The notes under the pieces: generated by a model
The model's input: the letters and a program-made list of their open reading frames with translations, nothing else
Told to the model about the DNA's origin: nothing
Database searches by the model: none
Position numbers and translations under genes: made by a program
Origin: Pinirhizobacter soli
Lineage (GTDB): Bacteria > Pseudomonadota > Gammaproteobacteria > Xanthomonadales > Rhodanobacteraceae
Direction: 5' to 3'
Length of the DNA stretch: 64,000 bases
NCBI RefSeq assembly: GCF_015905305.1
Contig: NZ_JADZLQ010000001.1
Coordinates: 558,001 to 622,000 of the forward strand
Shown here: positions 57,655 to 64,000 of the stretch, in pieces
Layout of the letters: the number at the start of each line of letters is the position of its first letter
How positions within the stretch are numbered: position 1 is the first letter of the stretch

Positions 57655-58044
57655 GGCGGCTATTGTGCCCATCTGGCCCGCCGCTGTCGGCGCTGGACTT
57701 GGCCGCTTGCAGGCGCTACCCTAAAGCCCATCGGGTAGTGACGTGGATGCGCAAGGCGGTAGCCAGCGCGGTTTACCGTGTGTCCTCCACTTATCTCCTG
57801 CAAGCTGATCGAAACCCTCGTTTCGATATCCAGCTACGCCTTCGCCGCATGGGCTCATGACGCGAAGGTGCGATACGGTCGGTGATCGGCCCAGAGCGGA
57901 CAGAATAGGCCCCATGGCCCCTTTCGTCGCACGCGGTCCGACGACGACGACACGAAGCCCGTCCGGCAACACCCCGGATGCGTTGCGGCAACGCCGCACG
58001 TGACACCTTTGTCCTGCCGCCACGGCGGCGTCTTTCGAGTCCAG
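57655..58044. other. 390-bp intergenic region between dinB and scpA
   Basis: Contains the divergent promoters of dinB and scpA, but none could be fixed by eye. A possible short hairpin GCCGCC-AC-GGCGGC with TCTTT lies near 58015-58035, in front of scpA. No gene, tRNA or repeat is supported, and the short frames here lack coding features. Confidence 0.45.
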
Positions 58045-58941
58045 ATGAGCATCGATCCAGCTCAGCCCATGGCTAGCAAGCCAACCAGCGATCCGTTCGC
58101 GCACCAGCCCCAGCAGCAGGAAATGCCGCTGGCAGTCGTGCGTGGCCAGGCCGTGCTTCAGATGCCGCAGGATCTGTATATCCCGCCTGATGCGCTGGAA
58201 GTGATCCTGGAGGCCTTCGAGGGCCCGCTGGATCTGCTGCTGTACTTGATCCGCCGGCAGAACCTGGACGTCCTGGACGTCCCGATCGCCGAGATCACCC
58301 GCCAGTACATGGACTACATCGACATGATGCGCGACGTCATGCGACTGGAACTGGCGGCCGAGTACCTGCTGATGGCGGCGATCCTGGCCGAGATCAAATC
58401 CCGTCTGCTGCTGCCCCGGCCGCCGGCCGAGGAAGGCATCGAGGAAGACCCGCGCGCCGAACTCGTCCGCCGCCTGCAGGAATACGAACGCTTCAAGAAG
58501 GCCGCCGCCGACCTCGACGCGCTGCCACGGCTCGAGCGCGATACCGTACCGGTGCACGCGGAAGTCGGCGAGCGGGTAGTGGTGAAGCTGCCGCCGCCGC
58601 TGGACCTGCGCGAACTGCTGCTGGCCCTGCGCGACGTCCTGCAGCGGGCCGACCTCTTCACCCACCACGCCATCGCGCGCGAACCGTTGAGCGTGCGCCA
58701 GCGCATGGGCGACCTCCTGAACGCACTTGGCGATGGCAGCTTCCACCGCTTCGAAACCATGTTCGACCCCACCGAGGGCCGGCTGGGCGTGGTCGTCACC
58801 TTCCTTGCCATGCTTGAGCTGGCCAAGGAATTGCTGGTGGAGATCGTCCAGGAAGAGCCCCTCGGCGCCATCTACGTCAAGACCAAGGTCGCCGACGCCG
58901 CCGCCATCGAACTGCCCGAAGAGGACCAGGCGAGCGCCTGA
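58045..58941 (+). CDS. scpA: Segregation and condensation protein A
   Basis: Kleisin subunit that bridges the SMC heads. The 298-residue protein has the conserved N-terminal LEAFEGPLDLLLYLIRRQNL and VPIAEITRQYMDYIDMM, and a C-terminal winged-helix segment with VVVTFLAMLELAKELLVEI. The start is taken as ATG 58045 (MSIDPAQPM). MASKPTS at 58069 is possible. scpB follows after 32 bp, and smc is also in this window (its N-terminal half). Confidence 0.92.
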   Translation: MSIDPAQPMASKPTSDPFAHQPQQQEMPLAVVRGQAVLQMPQDLYIPPDALEVILEAFEGPLDLLLYLIRRQNLDVLDVPIAEITRQYMDYIDMMRDVMRLELAAEYLLMAAILAEIKSRLLLPRPPAEEGIEEDPRAELVRRLQEYERFKKAAADLDALPRLERDTVPVHAEVGERVVVKLPPPLDLRELLLALRDVLQRADLFTHHAIAREPLSVRQRMGDLLNALGDGSFHRFETMFDPTEGRLGVVVTFLAMLELAKELLVEIVQEEPLGAIYVKTKVADAAAIELPEEDQASA

Positions 58942-58973
58942 CGGCGACGCCTTCCTCCACATTCCAGGAAACC

Positions 58974-59795
58974 ATGGAACAAGAACAGCTCAAACCGATC
59001 CTCGAGGCCGCCCTGCTGGCGAGCTCGCAGCCGATGACGGTGCAGCAGCTCGACGGTCTGTTCGTCGAGGAAGACGACGTCGGCCACGAGGAGCTCTCCC
59101 GCGCGTTGGAATCCCTGCGCGAAGACTGCGAAGGCCGCGGCATCGAACTGGTGGAAGTCGCCTCCGGCTTCCGTTACCAGGTCCGCCAGCGTGAACATGC
59201 CTTCATCTCGCGCCTGTGGACGGAGAAACCCAGCCGGTATTCGCGCGCGCTGCTCGAAACGCTTTCGCTGATCGCCTACCGCCAGCCGATCACCCGTCCG
59301 GAGATCGAACAGATCCGCGGCGTCGTGGTATCGAGCAACATCATCAAAACGTTGGAAGAACGCGAATGGATCCGCGTAGTGGGCTACCGGGACGTCCCGG
59401 GCAAACCTGCCCTGTTCGGCACCACACGCATCTTCCTCGACTACTTCAACCTGAAGTCGCTCGATGCCCTGCCTCCCCTGTCGGAAATCCGCGACATGGA
59501 GGATCTCAATCCGCAGATGCGCCTGGACGGCGACGAGCGGGCCCTGCCCGCCCTCACCGCCGACGCCGATGCATCGGATGACGAAAACCAGGCAGTGGCC
59601 GACGCCGCTGCCCACTCTGGCGACCTGGCTTTTATGCCTGCCGCCGACAACCAGGAGCCGGCCGACGCGCTGGCCTCCGATACCGATGAGCCGGCCGATG
59701 ACATCGCCTCGGCTTCCCCTACTGCCGACGAGGCAGAACCCGCAGGCGTCGACGATGACGCCGCAACGCAAGACACCGAGGAGTACCGCGCATGA
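58974..59795 (+). CDS. scpB: Segregation and condensation protein B
   Basis: Partner of ScpA in the SMC complex. The 273-residue protein has tandem winged-helix domains: EAALLASSQPMTVQQLDGLF, GFRYQVRQREHAFISRLW, and SLIAYRQPITRPEIEQIRG with PALFGTTRIFLDYFNL. The last 90 residues are an acidic Ala/Asp/Glu-rich tail without known domain. The stop overlaps the rluB start (ATGA). Confidence 0.95.
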   Translation: MEQEQLKPILEAALLASSQPMTVQQLDGLFVEEDDVGHEELSRALESLREDCEGRGIELVEVASGFRYQVRQREHAFISRLWTEKPSRYSRALLETLSLIAYRQPITRPEIEQIRGVVVSSNIIKTLEEREWIRVVGYRDVPGKPALFGTTRIFLDYFNLKSLDALPPLSEIRDMEDLNPQMRLDGDERALPALTADADASDDENQAVADAAAHSGDLAFMPAADNQEPADALASDTDEPADDIASASPTADEAEPAGVDDDAATQDTEEYRA

Positions 59796-61357
59796 ATGCG
59801 CCGCAGCGATCCGTGCTATCCCTGAAACGTGACGTCAAGCCCGAAGCGGCTGGACTGGAAGAACGCCTGCACAAAGTGCTGGCCAATGCGGGCCTGGGCT
59901 CGCGCCGGATGCTCGAACAGCGCATCCAGGCCGGCGAGATCGAGGTCAACGGCGCCGCCGCCGGCATTGGTTCGTCGGTCCACGCCGGCGACCGGGTGGT
60001 CATCGACGGCAAGCAGTTCGTGGTGTCCACCGACTCGCGCAGCGACGCCGAGGTCATCATCTACCACAAGCCCGAGGGCGTGGTGACCACGCGCGAAGAT
60101 CCCGATGGCCGTCCCACCGTCTTCGAACAACTGCCGCGCCTTAAGAATGCGCGCTGGGTCGCTGTTGGTCGCCTGGACATCAACACCACGGGCCTTTTGC
60201 TGCTCACCACCGACGGGGAGCTCGCCAATGCGCTGATGCACCCGAAGAGCGGCCTGGAGCGTGAATACCTTTGCCGCGTACATGGCGAGGTGCCCGACGA
60301 AACCATCGAGCGCCTGAAGTCGGGCGTGGAACTGGACGACGGCCCTGCCCGCTTCGACGACATCGGCGTGATCAGCCGCGGCGGTAGCCATAGCTGGTTC
60401 CGCGTGGTCATCCGCGAAGGCCGCAACCGTGAAGTGCGCCGCTTGTGGGATTCGCAAGGCTTCCTGGTCAGCCGCCTGAAGCGCATCCGCTACGGCAGCG
60501 TGGAACTGCCGCGCGCACTGCGCCGCGGCGACACGGAAAACCTCGGCGAGGACGCCGTCAAGGAAATTCGCACCCGCGCAGGCCTGGGTGATCCGGCTCC
60601 GGTGCTCACGCTCAGTCCCGTGCTTCATCAGCGCCGCGCCCCGCGCAATGTAACCGAGTACAAGCCCGAAGGCCGCGGTACCAGCAGTGCCTGGAACAGC
60701 GCCAAGGACGAAGCCCGCGAGCTTTCCGCCTACGACCGCATCCGCGATGAGCCCTTCCGCCCGGGTCCGGGTGGCAAGCGGCGCAAGACCGGCGCGCCTG
60801 GCGCCGGCGGTCCCCGTCCTCCGGGCCGCGAGGTCAACGGCAACGTCGACCGCCCGGCCCGCCCGCAGGGCCAGCGCCGTGGGCGCGTCGCCCCGGGTCA
60901 GGAACTGCCTTCGATGCGCACCTGGTTCGCCGGTGACGCCCGTGGCAACACCGCGGGCGGTCCAGCCGGCGGCGGTGCCCGCCCGGGTGGCCCGCGCACC
61001 CAGCAGCGCCGTGGTCCGAATCCCGGCCAGGGTGGCCAGGGCCAGGGTGCGGGCTCGCGCTACGCGGACAACCGCGGCAACGTGGCCCCCGGTTACGGCG
61101 GCAACGACAACCGCGGCAACACCAACGGCCCGCGACCGGGCAATCGTGGCCCGCGTCCGGGCGGCACCGGTGGTCCGGGCGCCGCCAATCGCGGCCCGGG
61201 CGGCCAGAACCGTGGTCCGGGCGGCAATCGCGGGCCGGGCGGCGGCAACCGTGGCCCGCGTCCGGGTGGTGGTGGTGGCGGTAACCGTGGTGGTAGCGGC
61301 GGTGGTGGCGGCGGTGGTGGCGGCGGTGGTGGCGGCAATCGCGGTGGCAACCGCTAG
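59792..61357 (+). CDS. rluB: 23S rRNA pseudouridine(2605) synthase RluB with long Gly/Arg-rich tail
   Basis: Makes pseudouridine 2605 of 23S rRNA. Residues about 20-70 form the S4 domain (RLHKVLANAGLGSRRMLEQR), and the RsuA/RluB/E/F catalytic motif is VGRLDINTTGLLLLTTDGEL with the active Asp, then HPKSGLEREYLCRVHG and EGRNREVRRLWDSQGFLVSR. From about residue 310 to 521 the chain is low complexity: NRG, PGG, GPR and GGG repeats, ending GGGGGGGGGNRGGNR. E. coli RluB also has a basic tail, but it is shorter. The tail probably binds RNA and is expected to be disordered. It is translationally coupled to scpB. Confidence 0.93.
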   Translation: MNAPQRSVLSLKRDVKPEAAGLEERLHKVLANAGLGSRRMLEQRIQAGEIEVNGAAAGIGSSVHAGDRVVIDGKQFVVSTDSRSDAEVIIYHKPEGVVTTREDPDGRPTVFEQLPRLKNARWVAVGRLDINTTGLLLLTTDGELANALMHPKSGLEREYLCRVHGEVPDETIERLKSGVELDDGPARFDDIGVISRGGSHSWFRVVIREGRNREVRRLWDSQGFLVSRLKRIRYGSVELPRALRRGDTENLGEDAVKEIRTRAGLGDPAPVLTLSPVLHQRRAPRNVTEYKPEGRGTSSAWNSAKDEARELSAYDRIRDEPFRPGPGGKRRKTGAPGAGGPRPPGREVNGNVDRPARPQGQRRGRVAPGQELPSMRTWFAGDARGNTAGGPAGGGARPGGPRTQQRRGPNPGQGGQGQGAGSRYADNRGNVAPGYGGNDNRGNTNGPRPGNRGPRPGGTGGPGAANRGPGGQNRGPGGNRGPGGGNRGPRPGGGGGGNRGGSGGGGGGGGGGGGGNRGGNR

Positions 61358-61431
61358 ACATTGCATGGGGAAAGCCATCGGCGGACCCCGTTCACTCCAT
61401 GCGTCGCTATCGCATGACGTATCGCCGGCCG

Positions 61432-61731
61432 CTATCGGCCGCTTGACGTGGGCGCTGGCGTAGGCGCCTGGCCTACGGGATGACCGGCGGCATCAAGCTT
61501 GTGGCCTTGTGCGTCCAGTGCATGGTCGTTGGCGTGTTCCAGGCGGCGGGTAACGCCGGGCGCATCGCCCTGGACGGGCGCAGCCGCCGTCGATGAAGCA
61601 GCGGGCTTCGACTTGCCATGATGCTTGGCAGCTGCCTGATCCATGGCGCGGATCAACCCTGGCGGATCCGCCAGGGTTGATGTTGCGACGACGGCAAGCG
61701 CCATCGTTGCGAGCTTGACGAAGACTCCCAT
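61432..61731 (-). CDS. Small exported protein, function unknown
   Basis: A 99-residue protein starting MGVFVKLATMALAVVATSTL, which looks like a signal peptide with cleavage near TLA-DPP. The mature part is hydrophilic with HHGKSKPAASSTAAAPVQG and repeats of H/D/A (ANDHALDAQGHKLDAAGHPV). No family recognised. The ATG at 61731 was chosen because it is followed by the signal-like segment. It is divergent from the MFS gene and convergent with rluB. Confidence 0.6.
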   Translation of the reverse strand: MGVFVKLATMALAVVATSTLADPPGLIRAMDQAAAKHHGKSKPAASSTAAAPVQGDAPGVTRRLEHANDHALDAQGHKLDAAGHPVGQAPTPAPTSSGR

Positions 61732-61878
61732 GCACGTGTCCTCTTCGATCCCGGTGTGTCGCCCCGCCAGGACGCAAGCATCGCACGCCGCTTGAAGTGG
61801 CGTGCGTGAATCCTTTCGGCACTCGACACTCCGGAGGGCGCGGCGCACCATATACCGGTCACGCATCGACCCTGCGCA

Positions 61879-63291
61879 TTGTCCCCGACCCCGCACTTCC
61901 GAACGCTCGCCCTGATCATCGCCAGTGCGCTCTTCATGGAGCAGCTCGACGGCACGATCCTGGCCACCGCATTGCCGTCGATGGCCCAGACCTTCGGCGT
62001 GTCGCCGCTGATGATGAGCGTCGCACTCACGTCCTACATGTTGAGCCTGGCGGTGTTCATCCCGGCCAGCGGCACCGTGGCCGACCGCTATGGCGCCCGG
62101 CGCGTCTTCTGCGCGGCCATCGCCGTGTTCACGTTCGGATCGATCCTTTGCGCCCAGGCCACCACGCTACCTTTTCTCGTGGGTGCGCGGCTGATCCAGG
62201 GCATGGGCGGCGCGATGATGGTGCCCGTAGGGAGGCTTGTCCTGCTTCGCGCGGTGAGCAAGCAGGATCTGGTCTCGGCGATGTCGTGGCTGCTGGTACC
62301 GGCGATGATCGGCCCGGTACTGGGCCCGCCACTGGGCGGACTGATAGTGCAGGTGTTGTCGTGGCAGTGGATCTTCTACGTCAACCTGCCGATCGGGCTG
62401 ATCGGCTTCGTGCTGGCGGCGCGAATGGTGCCGGACGTGCGCGGCGAAGTGCGCCACCGCTTCGACATGCTGGGCTTCTTCCTCTCAGGTCTTGGCCTTG
62501 CGTGCCTGGTGTTTGGGCTGGAACTGGCCTCGCGCGGCATCGGCGGCCTTGGCGTGTCGGCGGGCCTGCTCGGTGGTGGCGCGTTGGCCATGGTGGCGTA
62601 CGTGATGCATGCGCGCCGCATCGAGCATCCGATCCTGGACATTTCGCTGCTGCGCTTCGACACCTTCCGATTGTCGATGATCGCAGGCTCGCTCACGCGC
62701 ATCAGCGCTGGTGCGTTGCCGTTCCTGTTGCCACTGATGATGCAGCTGGGTTTTGGCATGTCTGCGGCGAAGAGCGGCCTGATAACTTTCATATCCGCCG
62801 CCGGCGCGGTGCTGATGAAAACCACGGCCAAGCCGTTCCTGCGCCGCTTCGGCTTCCGCAACGTGCTGGTGTGGAATGGGATCTTCAGCACCCTGATGAT
62901 CACCGCATGCGCAGCTTTCCGACCCGGCTGGTCGTTGACGGCGATCTACCTGGTCCTTGGCGTGGGCGGATTCTTCCAGTCGCTGCAGTTCACCGCGTAC
63001 AACACCATTGCTTACGCGGAGCTACCAAGTGAGGCGTTGAGCGCAGCCACCAGCTTCTACACCACGTTCCAGCAGCTGATGCTGTCGCTGGGCATTTGCG
63101 TGGCAGCCGGCGTCCTGCACGCGAGTGTGCAGTTGCACGGCCGCGAACATGCCGTGCCGGGTGATTTCTCGGTAGCGTTCCTGGTAATCACGGCGATATC
63201 GATCCTTTCCGTGCCAGTCAGCGCACGGCTTGCCGCCAACGCAGGCATGGAGATGAGCGGGCATCGCGCCCGCCCACCCCGCGTACGCTGA
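61879..63291 (+). CDS. MFS drug-efflux transporter (DHA2/EmrB-QacA type)
   Basis: A 470-residue membrane protein with about 14 hydrophobic helices, the number typical of the DHA2 family. Characteristic segments are FMEQLDGTILATALPSMAQ (motif D1), the loop 2-3 motif GTVADRYGARRVF, GARLIQGMGGAMMVPVGR, and the antiporter motif C around LVPAMIGPVLGPPLGGLI. The substrate cannot be told. The start is uncertain: a TTG at 61879 gives the full first helix but has no clear ribosome site, and the first in-frame ATG would cut helix 1. No membrane-fusion partner (emrA) is adjacent. It is followed by a convergent DUF3309 gene 10 bp away. Confidence 0.88.
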   Translation: MSPTPHFRTLALIIASALFMEQLDGTILATALPSMAQTFGVSPLMMSVALTSYMLSLAVFIPASGTVADRYGARRVFCAAIAVFTFGSILCAQATTLPFLVGARLIQGMGGAMMVPVGRLVLLRAVSKQDLVSAMSWLLVPAMIGPVLGPPLGGLIVQVLSWQWIFYVNLPIGLIGFVLAARMVPDVRGEVRHRFDMLGFFLSGLGLACLVFGLELASRGIGGLGVSAGLLGGGALAMVAYVMHARRIEHPILDISLLRFDTFRLSMIAGSLTRISAGALPFLLPLMMQLGFGMSAAKSGLITFISAAGAVLMKTTAKPFLRRFGFRNVLVWNGIFSTLMITACAAFRPGWSLTAIYLVLGVGGFFQSLQFTAYNTIAYAELPSEALSAATSFYTTFQQLMLSLGICVAAGVLHASVQLHGREHAVPGDFSVAFLVITAISILSVPVSARLAANAGMEMSGHRARPPRVR

Positions 63292-63301
63292 CGAGGCCTG
63301 G

Positions 63302-63451
63302 CTAGATCATGCCCATTAGCAGCAGGATCACCAGGATCAGGACGATCAGGCCCAGGCCGCCCGTCGGGTAGTAGCCCCAGCCGCGGCTATAGGGCCAGGC
63401 CGGTGCTGCGAACACGGCCAGCAAGACGATCAGCACGATCAACCAGAGCAT
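63302..63451 (-). CDS. DUF3309 family miniprotein
   Basis: A 49-residue hydrophobic protein with two membrane segments flanking the family signature PAWPYSRGWGYYPTGGLGL, ended by a run of Leu/Val/Ile and MGMI. The function of the family is not known. The ATG at 63451 has an AGGAGAG site 7 nt upstream, which favours it over the longer in-frame start at 63484. It is convergent with the MFS gene. Confidence 0.85.
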   Translation of the reverse strand: MLWLIVLIVLLAVFAAPAWPYSRGWGYYPTGGLGLIVLILVILLLMGMI

Positions 63452-63698
63452 GAAGGCTCTCCTGCATTGAAGTTGCTGCAGCATGCCGTGGCGGCGCGTG
63501 TGTCCAGCGTAGCCCGCAGGTGATGGCGATCTTCAGAAAGGAGTTCGCCCCGCAAACGGCGCGACGACATGGGCTTCGAGGGGGAGGAGAGCCAGATGTC
63601 GCTAAAAACAGCGCCGCTGCGGAGCGAAGGGCCCGCCGACCCAGGGGGAGGGGTTGGTGGCGAGCAGGCGGATTATGGGCTTACGGTTTGATAAGCGC

Positions 63699-63712
63699 CA
63701 ATATATATTGTG
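63699..63712. promoter_or_regulatory. AT-rich palindrome upstream of the LysR gene
   Basis: CAATATATATTG (63699-63710) is a perfect 12-bp palindrome, about 28 bp before the LysR start codon, in an otherwise GC-rich region. LysR-type regulators often autoregulate through such upstream sites (T-N11-A), but the sequence could also simply be a -10 region. Confidence 0.35.
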
Positions 63713-63737
63713 ATTGGTACTTATTCGGTAATCGACT

Positions 63738-64000
63738 ATGTTCGACCTGCGCCAGCTCCGCTATTTCGTCGCCGTGGCCGACACCCTGAGCTTCACCCGC
63801 GCCGCCCAGGCGCTGCACATGTCCCAGCCGCCGCTTTCGCAGCAGATCCAGGCACTTGAGGCGGGGCTGGACGTACGACTGTTCGACCGTACTCGCCGCC
63901 GCGTGGCACTGACCGAGCCCGGACGACTGTTCCTGGTGGAAGCCCGGAAGTTGCTGGCGCAGGCCGAAACGGCGCGGCGCGTGGTCACTGACGCCGCTGC
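63738..64000 (+). CDS. LysR-family transcriptional regulator (N-terminal part, cut by window end)
   Basis: The first 87 codons of a LysR-type regulator: [40 protein letters not shown] and [15 protein letters not shown] form the winged helix-turn-helix. The effector domain lies beyond the window. The 286 bp before it, down to the divergent DUF3309 gene, include an A/T-rich stretch (CAATATATATTGTG, 63699-63712) likely to hold its promoter or an autoregulatory site. Confidence 0.93.
   Translation, partial: MFDLRQLRYFVAVADTLSFTRAAQALHMSQPPLSQQIQALEAGLDVRLFDRTRRRVALTEPGRLFLVEARKLLAQAETARRVVTDAA

Noticed and set aside
60950-61350. Apparent tandem repeat or CRISPR-like array
   Set aside because: The repeated units are in-frame codons for Gly-Asn-Arg-Gly-Pro of RluB. 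There are no constant repeat length, spacers or cas genes.
59816-61378. 520-codon antisense frame and other long frames in rluB
   Set aside because: They mirror the Gly/Arg repeat tail. rluB has the conserved S4 and catalytic motifs.
63520-63789. Plus-strand frame of 89 codons overlapping the LysR start
   Set aside because: No ribosome site or motif, and it overlaps the well-supported LysR N-terminus.

Overview
This 64 kb window reads as ordinary chromosome of a GC-rich gammaproteobacterium of the order Xanthomonadales, most likely the Rhodanobacteraceae (Luteibacter/Dyella-like). The placement rests on gene families and order: recJ next to an rpfE-type gene and close to prfB and lysS, aconitase (RpfA type) and FadD (RpfB type) genes, agmatine deiminase plus N-carbamoylputrescine amidase, and E. 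coli-like gammaproteobacterial pairs (rne/rluC, nudJ-mnmA-hflD, clpS-clpA, uvrC-pgsA behind a GacA-type regulator). The species assignment is inference.

Layout. 1-3.9 kb (minus strand): smc (cut by the window edge), bolA, a small lipoprotein gene and lysS. 3.98-9.68 kb (minus): a compact six-gene operon encoding a YdcZ-type small transporter and homologues of ToxA, ToxD, ToxB, ToxC and ToxE, the toxoflavin (pyrimidotriazine, 7-azapteridine) enzyme set. It lies exactly between prfB and lysS. 9.8-12.9 kb: prfB with its programmed +1 frameshift, and asnB behind what looks like a complete ribosome-mediated attenuator with an Asn-rich leader peptide. 12.9-22 kb: a very large M16 peptidase with an unusual N-terminal extension, a SpoIIAA-like protein, recJ, rpfE and an ABC-F ATPase. 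22-29 kb (mainly plus): agmatine-to-putrescine genes, a TraB-family protein, two small c-type cytochromes, nfuA (minus), pterin dehydratase and a degenerate CPBP membrane protein. 29-38 kb: rluC/rne divergent pair, a GacA-type response regulator, three tRNAs (Leu, Cys, Gly), pgsA and uvrC. 37.8-43.3 kb: an aromatic/serine/KDO operon serC-pheA-hisC-aroA-kdsB. 43.3-50.8 kb: an FHA protein, a PHA-system protein, infA, clpA/clpS, nudJ-mnmA-hflD and an OxyR-like LysR regulator without cysteines. 51-64 kb: acnA, a lipoprotein gene, fadD, a PilZ protein, dinB, scpA-scpB-rluB, an MFS exporter, a DUF3309 miniprotein and the start of a LysR gene.

The two most notable items are the toxoflavin-type biosynthetic operon, with a rearranged gene order (A-D-B-C-E) and a small YdcZ-like exporter candidate, and the asnB leader. 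In the leader, a 35-codon peptide with two Asn-Asn pairs, an antiterminator arm exactly complementary to the terminator arm, and a 16-bp terminator hairpin can all be read directly. Most of the rest is well-conserved housekeeping. Nothing resembling an insertion sequence, prophage, CRISPR array or rRNA operon was seen.
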